64,000 nt of DNA from Paraburkholderia sp. BCC1885 (GTDB lineage: Bacteria; Pseudomonadota; Gammaproteobacteria; Burkholderiales; Burkholderiaceae): positions 124,001-188,000 of the forward strand of contig NZ_CAAJGM010000285.1 in the NCBI RefSeq assembly GCF_900996235.1, given 5' to 3'. Positions 56,903 through 64,000 of this stretch are shown here, in pieces (position 1 is the first letter of the stretch; each line of letters begins with the position of its first letter). The position numbers and the translations under genes are program-made. Under the pieces are notes generated by a model. That model made no database searches, had not been told where the DNA came from, and saw only the letters and a program-made list of their open reading frames with translations.

Positions 56903-57652
56903 ATGCGAGTCAAGTTTGCTTACGCCGCGTCCGTCAAGGCCACGGTTGAGATGCTGACCGCGGGCAGCAAGAAGCGCGATGACGAGGCGAATCACGACGC
57001 AAACGTCGCCGCCGGTCATGCGGCCCCATTAATGGGAAGGATTGCCGATTCAGGCAACTACAACGAAAACGGGGCGCGATTGACGGCTGCGGACATCACC
57101 ACCGAAGGGCAGGCGAGCCGCGGCCGGCGCCACGAGGTCTCGGGCGTCCGGACCATCCTCACCACGATCAAGAGTGTCCAGCCGGGCGTAAGCCGATCCG
57201 GCGGGACGGACACGACGGACGGGCGGCCTGCACAACAGGCGGCTGCGTCCGGTATCAGGGCAAAAATCCTTGGCGGCGACGGCGTGTGTACCGACAAGGT
57301 GGGGAAGCTGGCGGGATTCGCCATGCGCAACCCGGTCTGTGCGAAGGCGCAAGTCGCGCTTTCGGATGAGAACCCGGGAATGGACTTCAAGCCGCAGGCC
57401 GAAGACCGTTCCCACACGCTGGTGCAGATTGACGCGCCGTTCGCGCACGAGGCCTTGTGCGTGATCGTCGCTGCAATGAAGCGCGCCAATTCATTCGACG
57501 CGCCCAAGGTGCTGGCTGCGACGCCGTCCACCGGTTACGGGGTAACCGGCGGCCTCGCAATCGACTACAAGGGTGATTTGAAAGAAGGCGCCATTACGCT
57601 TTACGACTTCAGGGACAGCGAAGCCGCGGTCCTCGACGCCGTAGAGATGTGA
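56903..57652 (+). pseudogene. remnant of a branched-chain amino acid binding protein (LivK) with internal deletion
   Basis: The 249-codon frame is still open, but it reads as two separated pieces of a LivK-type binding protein. Residues 36-68 (AAGHAAPLMGRIADSGNYNE and onward) match the mature N-terminus. Residues about 80-249 match the C-terminal half: ILTTIKSVQPG, SGIRAKILGGDGVCTDKV, IDAPFAHEALCVIVAAMKRA and KGDLKEGAITLYDF. About 130 residues between them are missing, and many conserved positions are altered. The first 20 residues no longer form a hydrophobic signal peptide. It stands just upstream of livHMGF where livK is expected. A folded binding protein is very unlikely; a second livK elsewhere must serve the transporter if it is active. 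Confidence 0.8.
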
Positions 57653-57878
57653 TGACGGGAGTACAGCCTGGCGGCACCGCTGGCCCACCCAATGGTGTCG
57701 TTTTTGCATCCGGTTCCGACGACGCGGCGACTTTCCGGTCGCACGCCGAGTAGGTAGCGGATAACCCTTACCGGTCTTTTACATCAGTACCCGCAGTGCC
57801 GTTGCGATTCCGGCCCGCATGACTGCCCACCAGTCGATGCAGGACGCGAATCCAGTCGCACGGGCTAAGGAGCTTTAA

Positions 57879-58829
57879 ATGGATATCTTCATCCAGCAGA
57901 TCCTCAACGGACTGGTGCTTGGCAGCGTTTACGCCATCATCGCACTGGGCTATACGATGGTTTACGGCATCTTGGGCATCATCAACTTCGCTCACGGCGA
58001 TGTCTTGATGGTGGGCGCGATGGTTGCGCTCTCCGCCATAGGCGTGCTTCAGAACCACTTTCCGGGGCTCGGCCACGTGCCGACGCTCATCATCGCGTTG
58101 ATCATCGCGGCGGCTGTCTGCTCGGTGGTCGGCTACACGATCGAGCGCGTGGCCTACCGGCCGTTGCGCCGGGCGCCGCGTCTCGCGCCGCTGATCACCG
58201 CCATCGGCGTGTCGATCCTGCTGCAGACGCTCGCGATGATGATCTGGTCGCGCAATCCGCTGCCGTTCCCGCAACTGCTGCCCACCGATCCGCTCAACGT
58301 GATCAAGGCCGGACCCAACAATCCGGGCGCCGTGATTTCGGTGACTGAAATCACGATCATCGTGGTGGCGTTCCTCGTGATGGGCGGCCTGCTGCTGCTC
58401 GTGCACAAGACGAAGCTCGGCCGTGCGATGCGCGCGATCGCCGAAAATCCGAACGTGGCGAGCCTGATGGGCGTGAACCCGAACTTCGTGATCTCGGCCA
58501 CTTTCATGATCGGCTCGGCGCTTGCCGCGCTGGCCGGCGTGATGATCGCCTCGGAATACGGCAACGCTCACTTCTACATGGGCTTCATCCCTGGTCTGAA
58601 GGCCTTTACCGCGGCCGTGCTGGGCGGCATCGGCAATCTCGGCGGTGCGATGGTCGGCGGCGTGGTGCTCGGTCTGATCGAGCAGCTCGGCGCGGGCTAC
58701 ATCGGCAACCTCACGGGCGGCGTGTTCGGCAGTAATTATCAGGACGTGTTCGCTTTCATCGTGCTGATCGTCGTGCTGGTGTTCCGTCCGTCGGGCCTGC
58801 TCGGCGAACGTGTCGCGGATCGCGCCTGA
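57879..58829 (+). CDS. livH: branched-chain amino acid ABC permease LivH
   Basis: A 316-residue inner-membrane permease with about eight hydrophobic segments. LNGLVLGSVYAIIALGYTMVYGILGIINFAHGDVLMVG is the N-terminal signature in pieces. The ATPase-docking loop is RAMRAIAENPNVASLMGVN. It forms the pore with LivM for Leu, Ile and Val uptake. AAGGAG precedes the ATG. It is the first intact gene of the operon. Confidence 0.95.
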   Translation: MDIFIQQILNGLVLGSVYAIIALGYTMVYGILGIINFAHGDVLMVGAMVALSAIGVLQNHFPGLGHVPTLIIALIIAAAVCSVVGYTIERVAYRPLRRAPRLAPLITAIGVSILLQTLAMMIWSRNPLPFPQLLPTDPLNVIKAGPNNPGAVISVTEITIIVVAFLVMGGLLLLVHKTKLGRAMRAIAENPNVASLMGVNPNFVISATFMIGSALAALAGVMIASEYGNAHFYMGFIPGLKAFTAAVLGGIGNLGGAMVGGVVLGLIEQLGAGYIGNLTGGVFGSNYQDVFAFIVLIVVLVFRPSGLLGERVADRA

Positions 58830-58853
58830 TCTCGGGCCATAAGGAGTAAAAAC

Positions 58854-60023
58854 ATGACCTCAATTCAACCGATCGAGCCGTCCACGACGCTCATCCCCGA
58901 GAAGAACAAGACCAAGACCCTGACGGTCGGCATCATCACCGCAATCCTGGTCATCACGGCCCCCATGATCATCGGCGCGGCCGGCGGCAATTACTGGGTG
59001 CGGGTGCTCGACTTCGCCATGCTCTACGTGATGCTGGCGCTCGGCCTTAACGTGGTGGTCGGTTTTGCCGGCCTGCTGGATTTGGGCTACATCGCCTTCT
59101 ACGCGATCGGCGCCTACACCACGGCGCTGCTGTCGTCGCCGCACCTGTCCACGCAATTCGCGTGGATCGGCGCCATGTTCCCGCATGGCCTGCATACGCC
59201 GTTCTGGATCATCGTGCCGATCGCCATGGCGCTCGCCGCCATGTTCGGCGTGCTGCTCGGCGCGCCGACGCTGCGTCTGCGGGGCGACTACCTCGCCATC
59301 GTGACATTGGGCTTCGGGGAAATCGTGCGGATCTTCATGAACAACCTCGACCGTCCGGTGAACATCACCAACGGCCCGCAGGGGATCACGGGGATCGATC
59401 CGGTGCAGGTGGGCGGCTTCAGCCTCGCGCAGACGCACACCTTCCTCGGCTTCCAGTTCACGACGGTGTACATGTATTACTACCTGTTCGTGCTCTGCTC
59501 GCTGCTGGTGATCTGGGTATGTACGCGTCTGCAGCACTCGCGGATCGGCCGCGCATGGGCCGCCATCCGTGAAGACGAAATCGCCGCCAAGGCGATGGGC
59601 ATCAACACCCGCAACGTGAAGCTGCTGGCGTTTGCGATGGGCGCGTCGTTCGGCGGCCTGTCGGGCGCGATGTTCGGCGGCTTCCAGGGCTTCGTGTCGC
59701 CGGAATCGTTCACCTTCTGGGAATCGGTCGTGGTGCTGGCCTGCGTGGTGCTGGGCGGCATGGGCCATATCCCGGGCGTGATTCTCGGTGCGATTCTGCT
59801 CGCCGTATTCCCGGAATTCCTGCGTTCGACCATGGGCCCGCTGCAAAACGCCATCTTCGGCCATGAAATTGTGGATACCGAAGTGATCCGTCAGTTGCTG
59901 TACGGTCTCGCAATGGTTCTCATCATGCTGTACCGCTCGGAAGGCCTGTGGCCGGCTCCGAAGCACGAGGACAAGATTGCGAAAATCGCCAAGCGCAACA
60001 GCAAGAAGCCGGTGCGTGCCTAA
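58854..60023 (+). CDS. livM: branched-chain amino acid ABC permease LivM
   Basis: A 389-residue permease partner of LivH. An extra N-terminal part is followed by the conserved LALGLNVVVGFAGLLDLGYIAFYAIGAY. The docking loop is WAAIREDEIAAKAMGIN. The C-terminus is long and basic (KIAKIAKRNSKKPVRA). AAGGAG precedes the ATG, and the gene follows livH by 24 bp. Confidence 0.95.
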   Translation: MTSIQPIEPSTTLIPEKNKTKTLTVGIITAILVITAPMIIGAAGGNYWVRVLDFAMLYVMLALGLNVVVGFAGLLDLGYIAFYAIGAYTTALLSSPHLSTQFAWIGAMFPHGLHTPFWIIVPIAMALAAMFGVLLGAPTLRLRGDYLAIVTLGFGEIVRIFMNNLDRPVNITNGPQGITGIDPVQVGGFSLAQTHTFLGFQFTTVYMYYYLFVLCSLLVIWVCTRLQHSRIGRAWAAIREDEIAAKAMGINTRNVKLLAFAMGASFGGLSGAMFGGFQGFVSPESFTFWESVVVLACVVLGGMGHIPGVILGAILLAVFPEFLRSTMGPLQNAIFGHEIVDTEVIRQLLYGLAMVLIMLYRSEGLWPAPKHEDKIAKIAKRNSKKPVRA

Positions 60024-60102
60024 GGACTGCGCAGGGCCACGGCCCTGCATGGGACGGGCGTAAGCGCTAAAGCGCTAACTCCCGTCGACAGGAGAAAATT
60101 CA

Positions 60103-60879
60103 ATGAGCGATAACAACATCCGCCTGTCCGTCAAAGGCGTGAACAAGCGCTTCGGCGGCTTGCAGGCTTTGTCGGACGTCGGCCTGGAAATCAAGGCCGG
60201 CGAAATCTACGGCCTGATCGGCCCGAACGGCGCCGGCAAGACCACGTTCTTCAACGTGATCACGGGGCTATACACGCCGGACTCCGGCGACTTCAAGCTG
60301 GACGGCGAGAACTACACGCCGACCGCCGTCTACCAGGTCGCGAAGGCCGGCATTGCGCGGACCTTCCAGAACATCCGTCTGTTCGGCGGCATGACCGCGC
60401 TGGAAAACGTGATGGTGGGCCGTCACGTGCGCACGAAGCACGGCCTGATTGGCGCCGTGTTCCAGACGCCGTCGGAGCGCAAGGAAGAGCGCGAGATCAA
60501 GGAACGCGCGCTCGAACTGCTGGAGTACGTCGGCGTGCTGCAATACGCGGACTACACCTCGCGCAACCTGTCGTATGGCCACCAGCGCCGTCTGGAGATT
60601 GCCCGCGCGCTGGCAACCGATCCGAAGCTGCTCGCACTGGACGAACCGGCGGCCGGCATGAACGCGACGGAAAAGGTCGAATTGACCAAGCTGCTCGACA
60701 AGATCCGCGGGGACGGCAAGACCATCCTGCTGATCGAGCACGACGTGAAGCTGGTGATGGGCCTGTGCAACAACATGACAGTGCTCGATTACGGCAAGGT
60801 GATTGCCCAGGGTCTGCCGCAAGATGTGCAGAAAGACCCGAAGGTGATTGAGGCTTATCTGGGTGCGGGGGTCCACTGA
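60103..60879 (+). CDS. livG: branched-chain amino acid ABC ATPase LivG
   Basis: A 258-residue ATPase. Walker A is GPNGAGKTTFFN, the signature is LSYGHQRRLEIARAL, Walker B is LLALDEPAAGMN and the switch His lies in LLIEHDVKLV. GIARTFQNIRLF is the Q-loop region typical of LivG. Its stop overlaps the livF start by one base. CAGGAGAAAATTC lies before the ATG. Confidence 0.96.
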   Translation: MSDNNIRLSVKGVNKRFGGLQALSDVGLEIKAGEIYGLIGPNGAGKTTFFNVITGLYTPDSGDFKLDGENYTPTAVYQVAKAGIARTFQNIRLFGGMTALENVMVGRHVRTKHGLIGAVFQTPSERKEEREIKERALELLEYVGVLQYADYTSRNLSYGHQRRLEIARALATDPKLLALDEPAAGMNATEKVELTKLLDKIRGDGKTILLIEHDVKLVMGLCNNMTVLDYGKVIAQGLPQDVQKDPKVIEAYLGAGVH

Positions 60880-61595
60880 TGGCTACGGCAATGTTGAAAA
60901 TCAAGGGCCTGCAGGTCAATTACGGCGGCATTCAGGCAGTCAAGGGGATCGACCTGGAAGTGGCGCAGGGCGAACTGGTCACGCTGATCGGCGCGAACGG
61001 CGCAGGCAAGACCACTACCATGAAGGCGATCACCGGGCTGAAGGCATACGGCGCGGGCGACATCGAGTACATGGGCGAGTCGATCAAGGGCCTGCCCGCA
61101 CATGAGTTGCTCAAGCGCGGTCTGGCGATGGTGCCGGAAGGGCGCGGCATTTTCTCGCGCATGTCGATCATCGAAAACATGCAGATGGGCGCGTATCTGC
61201 GCAACGACACGGACGCCATCAAGGCCGACGTCGATCGCATGTTCGGCTTCTTCCCGCGTCTGAAGGAACGCGCCACGCAGTACGCGGGCACGTTGTCGGG
61301 CGGCGAGCAGCAGATGCTGGCCATGGCGCGCGCCATCATCAGCAAGCCCAAGCTGCTGTTGCTCGACGAGCCGTCGATGGGCCTCTCGCCGATCATGGTC
61401 GAGAAGATCTTCGAAGTGGTGCGCGCGATCTCCTCCGAAGGCATGACCGTGCTGCTGGTCGAGCAGAACGCGCGTCTCGCGCTGCAGGCGGCGAATCGCG
61501 GCTACGTGATGGACTCGGGGCTGGTGACGATGTCCGGCGACGCGAAGCAGATGCTCGACGATCCGAAGGTGCGCGCTGCTTACCTCGGCGAGTAA
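60879..61595 (+). CDS. livF: branched-chain amino acid ABC ATPase LivF
   Basis: A 238-residue ATPase partner of LivG. Walker A is GANGAGKTTTMK, the signature is LSGGEQQMLAMARA, Walker B is LLLLDEPSMGLSP, with LLVEQNARLAL in place of the usual H-loop, as expected for LivF. The start at 60879 shares a TGATG junction with livG. An intrinsic terminator follows. Confidence 0.96.
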   Translation: MATAMLKIKGLQVNYGGIQAVKGIDLEVAQGELVTLIGANGAGKTTTMKAITGLKAYGAGDIEYMGESIKGLPAHELLKRGLAMVPEGRGIFSRMSIIENMQMGAYLRNDTDAIKADVDRMFGFFPRLKERATQYAGTLSGGEQQMLAMARAIISKPKLLLLDEPSMGLSPIMVEKIFEVVRAISSEGMTVLLVEQNARLALQAANRGYVMDSGLVTMSGDAKQMLDDPKVRAAYLGE

Positions 61596-61647
61596 CGTCT
61601 AACGGGCGATGGGCGGCGCGAAACGCCGCTCTCGTCTGCGCAAGGAA

Positions 61648-61682
61648 AAAGGCCGCATGCGTTGTTTCAGCATGCGGCCTTT
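61648..61682. terminator. bidirectional intrinsic terminator between livF and the GNAT gene
   Basis: AAAGGCCGCATGC (61648-61660) pairs with GCATGCGGCCTTT (61670-61682) around a 9-nt loop. A-rich and T-rich flanks could let it act on both converging transcripts. Confidence 0.9.
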
Positions 61683-61714
61683 GTCATTTCGGGCGGTGAC
61701 TGGCGGTGACCGTT

Positions 61715-62203
61715 TTATGCGGGAGCGCCGCTTGCGGCTGGCGCCGCGTCGGCGTATTGACCCAGCCGTTTGCCCATGCTGATCACAGCATCCGCCCGAT
61801 AGCCCAGCGCTTCATAAAACCCGCGGATGTCGTCCTTCGCGCAGAGCACCTGCAGATTCACCTTCGGACAGCCACGCGCGGTCAGCGCCGCCTCCGCGTG
61901 CGCGACCAGCCGTGTGCCGATGCCGTGGCGTCGCTGCGCCGCGTCCACCGCCAGCGAATACATCCAGCCGCGATGACCGTCGTAGCCGGCCATCACCGTG
62001 CCGACCAGACGTCCGTCGAGTTCGGCGACAAAGAACAGCTCCGGCTGCGTCGTCATCTTGTTGGCGATCGACAGATGCGGGTTGCGCTGCGGCCGGGTGG
62101 TGTCCCGATACTCGGGAAACGCCTCTTGCCACAATGCGACCACGGCATCCGTATCGCCGGCATCGAAGCAGCGGATCGCAAGCGGCGTGGTCGTCGACGT
62201 CAT
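61715..62203 (-). CDS. GNAT-family acetyltransferase, YpeA-like
   Basis: A 162-residue N-acetyltransferase. LFFVAELDGRLVGTVMAGYDGHRGWMYSLAV and QRRHGIGTRLVAHAEAALTARGCPKVNLQV are the acetyl-CoA fold, with the RRHGIG pyrophosphate loop. FYEALGYRADAVISMGKRL closes it. It closely resembles E. coli YpeA in these blocks. The acceptor is unknown. It lies 17 bp downstream of the aminotransferase gene on the same strand, so the two probably share a transcript. Confidence 0.88.
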   Translation of the reverse strand: MTSTTTPLAIRCFDAGDTDAVVALWQEAFPEYRDTTRPQRNPHLSIANKMTTQPELFFVAELDGRLVGTVMAGYDGHRGWMYSLAVDAAQRRHGIGTRLVAHAEAALTARGCPKVNLQVLCAKDDIRGFYEALGYRADAVISMGKRLGQYADAAPAASGAPA

Positions 62204-62220
62204 GAGTGGCTCCTCACCGA

Positions 62221-63405
62221 TTACAGGGTGTCGAGAATCGAGCGCAGCATCGTCATCATCTGGTCGATTTCCGCGTGGGTCACGTTCAGGGCCGGCATGA
62301 AGCGCAGCAGATTCGGGCGCGCGGCGTTCAGCAGCAGGCCGTCCGGCTGCAGGTTGCGCGCCTTTTCGACGATCTGGTTGCCGATGTCCTTGCCGAGCAG
62401 CAGCGCGCGCAGCAGCCCTTCGCCACGCTCGCCCTCGAAACCGCGCTCTTCCGACAGTTCCAGCAGCTTCGCCTTCAGGTACTCGCCGCGCTCGCGCACG
62501 CCTTCGAGGAAGCCCGGCGCCGTCAGTTGCGAGATCACCGAATAGCCGACCGCCGTCATCAGCGGATTGCCGTTGTAGGTGCCGCCCTGGTCGCCGGCTT
62601 CGAATACTTCAACCGCGGACTTGCACAGCAGCGCCGCGAGCGGCACGCCGCCGCCGATACCCTTGCCGAGCGTCATGATGTCCGGCTCGACGCCCGACAG
62701 CTCATACGCGAACAACGTGCCGGCACGGCCGCAACCGCTTTGCACTTCGTCGACGATCAACAGCAGGTTGTGCTTTTGCGTGAGCGCGCGCAGTGCCTGC
62801 ATGAATTCGCGGGTGGCGGGGATCACGCCGCCTTCGCCCTGGATCGGTTCGAGCATCACCGCGACCGTCTTGCCGTTGATGAGCTTCTCGACCGAGCCGA
62901 TGTCGTTCAGATCCGCCTTCGGGAAACCCGGCACTTGCGGCGCGTAGATGGTGTCCCAGCCCGGCTTGCCGCTTGCCGACATGGTGGCGAGCGTGCGGCC
63001 GTGGAAGCTGTGGTCGAACGTGATGATTTCAAACGCGCCGTCCTTATGCTTCTTGCCCCACTTGCGCGCGAGTTTGATGGCGCCTTCGTTGGCTTCCGCG
63101 CCGCTGTTGGCGAAGAACACCTTGTCGAAGCAGCTGTGCTGCGTGAGCAGACCGGCGAGCTGGGCCATCGGCGCGTTGTAGAAGGCGGGTGACGGATTGA
63201 TCAGCAGTTGCGCCTGCTTGTTCAGCGCTTCGATCATGCCGTCGTTGCAATGGCCGAGGGCATTGACCGCCCAGCCCTGGATGAAATCCAGATAGCGCTT
63301 GCCGTTGTTGTCGTAGATCCACGAGCCCTTGCCGTGCGTGAAAACGATCTCGGGCCGGTTGGTGATGTACATCAGCGACTCGACGGGATACTCATTGAAA
63401 TTCAT
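62221..63405 (-). CDS. argD: acetylornithine/succinylornithine-type aminotransferase (class III)
   Basis: A 394-residue PLP enzyme of the ArgD/AstC group. FFANSGAEANEGAIKLARKWG contacts the cofactor phosphate, VDEVQSGCGRAGTLFAYE holds the ring, and the PLP lysine lies in TLGKGIGGGVPLAAL. It would convert N-acetylglutamate semialdehyde to N-acetylornithine in arginine synthesis, or run the related catabolic step. GGAG precedes the ATG at 63405; the frame is open to 63519 but that part overlaps the leader terminator. Upstream lies a candidate arginine attenuator, which favours the biosynthetic role. Confidence 0.88.
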   Translation of the reverse strand: MNFNEYPVESLMYITNRPEIVFTHGKGSWIYDNNGKRYLDFIQGWAVNALGHCNDGMIEALNKQAQLLINPSPAFYNAPMAQLAGLLTQHSCFDKVFFANSGAEANEGAIKLARKWGKKHKDGAFEIITFDHSFHGRTLATMSASGKPGWDTIYAPQVPGFPKADLNDIGSVEKLINGKTVAVMLEPIQGEGGVIPATREFMQALRALTQKHNLLLIVDEVQSGCGRAGTLFAYELSGVEPDIMTLGKGIGGGVPLAALLCKSAVEVFEAGDQGGTYNGNPLMTAVGYSVISQLTAPGFLEGVRERGEYLKAKLLELSEERGFEGERGEGLLRALLLGKDIGNQIVEKARNLQPDGLLLNAARPNLLRFMPALNVTHAEIDQMMTMLRSILDTL

Positions 63406-63470
63406 GGCGGCAGGCTCCGGGCAGTACAGGGATGAAGGAACAGTAAAAAGGAACGGCAAACGCGAGCGGA

Positions 63471-63502
63471 AAAACAAAAAAGCCACGGCATGCCGTGGCT
63501 TT
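63471..63502 (-). terminator. intrinsic terminator in the argD leader (attenuator)
   Basis: A perfect 24-bp palindrome, AAAGCCACGGCA with TGCCGTGGCTTT (63479-63502), ends on the minus strand in TTTTTGTTTTT. It lies 74 bp before the argD start. The upstream segment GGCTTT (63551-63546) can pair with its AAAGCC arm, giving a competing antiterminator. Confidence 0.85.
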
Positions 63503-63561
63503 CGTGATTCGAACAACATGCGCCTGATCGGCGCGAATCCGTGACAAAGCCGGCGGCGTCC

Positions 63562-63612
63562 CTAAGGGAGCAGCGAGCGGCGACGTCGGAGTTCGGACTG
63601 GATGCGGTTCAT
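63562..63612 (-). CDS. putative arginine-rich leader peptide of argD
   Basis: A 16-residue open frame, MNRIQSELRRRRSLLP, with four consecutive Arg codons (CGA CGT CGC CGC) and one earlier. Its stop is 60 bp before the leader terminator and 10 bp before the GGCTTT antiterminator segment. No Shine-Dalgarno is present, but a promoter predicted just upstream would start transcription at or next to the ATG, giving a leaderless message. This arrangement resembles classical amino-acid attenuators. Confidence 0.6.
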   Translation of the reverse strand: MNRIQSELRRRRSLLP

Positions 63613-63619
63613 GCGCGAA

Positions 63620-63649
63620 AGAATACGACAACGCGAGCGCCGGTGTAAA
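63620..63649 (-). promoter_or_regulatory. sigma-70-type promoter of the argD leader
   Basis: On the minus strand TTTACA (63649-63644) is followed by 18 bases and TATTCT (63625-63620). The expected start is near 63613, directly at the leader peptide ATG (63612). Confidence 0.6.
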
Positions 63650-63664
63650 CCATGAATTTCGTCT

Positions 63665-63689
63665 GCGGCGGATTTTTTTGATCCGCCGC
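63665..63689. other. 9-bp hairpin after the reductase gene
   Basis: GCGGCGGAT (63665-63673) pairs with ATCCGCCGC (63681-63689) around TTTTTTG. It lies 72 bp after the reductase stop. The T-run is in the loop rather than after the stem, so it is a weak terminator candidate. Confidence 0.45.
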
Positions 63690-63761
63690 GCGGGCTTTCA
63701 GAGCTTACGGTGACGCGCTTCGCGGTTACAAGGGCGGCTCAACGCGTTGCAGGACCGGCGT

Positions 63762-64000
63762 TTAGACCGGATTGGCGAGGTCGGCGGCGCTCGTGAAGGA
63801 GTCCGCATAAAACTCGTCTTCCGGCAGGCCGTGGTGCTGCGTGAAATCGCGCTGCGCCGATTCGACCATCACCGGTGCGCCGCAGGCATACACCTGATAA
63901 CCCGACAAGTCTGGCAGGTCTTCGATGACGCTACGATGAACGAAACCGGTGCGGCCCGTCCACGCGTCGCTCGGGTCCGGTTCGGACAGCACCGGCACAA
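63762..64000 (-). CDS. CDP-6-deoxy-delta-3,4-glucoseen reductase-like flavin reductase, 3' part only
   Basis: Only the last 79 or so residues lie in the window; the gene begins beyond the right edge. The visible part has HRSVIEDLPDLSGYQVYACGAPVMVESAQRDF in pieces, the NAD(P)H-binding C-terminal block of ferredoxin-NADP reductase-like enzymes with the Cys-Gly-Ala-Pro motif. It ends EDEFYADSFTSAADLANPV. Such proteins join a 2Fe-2S ferredoxin to a flavin reductase module and pass electrons from NAD(P)H. The name follows the usual annotation of this Burkholderia family; the real electron acceptor is unknown. Confidence 0.75.
   Translation of the reverse strand, partial: VPVLSEPDPSDAWTGRTGFVHRSVIEDLPDLSGYQVYACGAPVMVESAQRDFTQHHGLPEDEFYADSFTSAADLANPV

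Noticed and set aside
63503..63760. A tRNA gene that would explain the terminator upstream of argD
   Set aside because: No cloverleaf or T-loop sequence can be formed; the leader-peptide reading explains the terminator better.

Overview
The window is a high-GC beta-proteobacterial chromosome segment, most likely the primary chromosome of a Burkholderia or Paraburkholderia species. The evidence is the type of the trimeric porin, a second ClpP, an EF-G gene standing alone, the gene order ribF-ileS-lspA-coaBC-dut, the rpmB-rpmG pair next to nadB, and radC divergent from fkpB-ispH. About 60 genes are visible and most are intact housekeeping genes. I saw no rRNA or tRNA gene, transposon, prophage or CRISPR array.

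Layout. 0.3-5 kb: glutathione S-transferase, azoreductase, porin and a NYN/LOTUS RNA-binding-type protein. 5-8.2 kb: clpP2, a divergent ECF41-like sigma factor and a degenerate EAL protein. 8.5-17.7 kb: an accessory block with an MFS exporter, a MocR-type regulator, a DUF2917 protein, a citrate synthase with a fused HTH domain divergent from a CoA transferase, a GntR regulator with an aldo/keto reductase, and a glycine-rich exported repeat protein. 18-24 kb: a four-gene peptide-type ABC importer with translationally coupled genes. 24-33 kb: a cupin, stand-alone EF-G, DUF192, a small Lys/Ala-rich exported protein, rluE, icd, a CopL-like/multicopper oxidase pair and a cold-shock gene. 33.8-36.4 kb: clpS-clpA. 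36.6-46 kb: dut, an LLM oxidoreductase, coaBC, lspA, ileS and ribF, divergent from purN-rsmB. 46-49 kb: a frameshifted mscS and a desaturase. 49-53.5 kb: nadA-nadC, nadB and rpmB-rpmG. 53.8-56.4 kb: radC, fkpB-ispH. 56.4-61.6 kb: livHMGF behind a decayed livK. 61.7-64 kb: a GNAT, an acetylornithine-type aminotransferase and the 3' end of a flavin reductase.

Four observations stand out. First, the space between clpP2 and the ECF41-like sigma gene carries two back-to-back matches to the ECF41 promoter (TGTCACA-N16-CGTC), one facing each gene. This suggests the sigma factor drives itself and a Clp protease subunit, possibly with the NYN gene. Second, the aminotransferase at 62.2-63.4 kb is preceded by a 16-residue open frame with four consecutive Arg codons, a competing pairing element and an intrinsic terminator. 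This is the architecture of an arginine attenuator, and its promoter would make the leader peptide leaderless. Third, mscS is broken by a 44-bp tandem duplication bounded by 9-bp repeats, which could be reversible. Fourth, the substrate-binding gene of the liv operon survives as an in-frame but internally deleted remnant, while its permease and ATPase genes are intact.

Coordinates of alternative starts were chosen by Shine-Dalgarno position and family length. All functional calls rest on reading motifs by eye; no database search was run.
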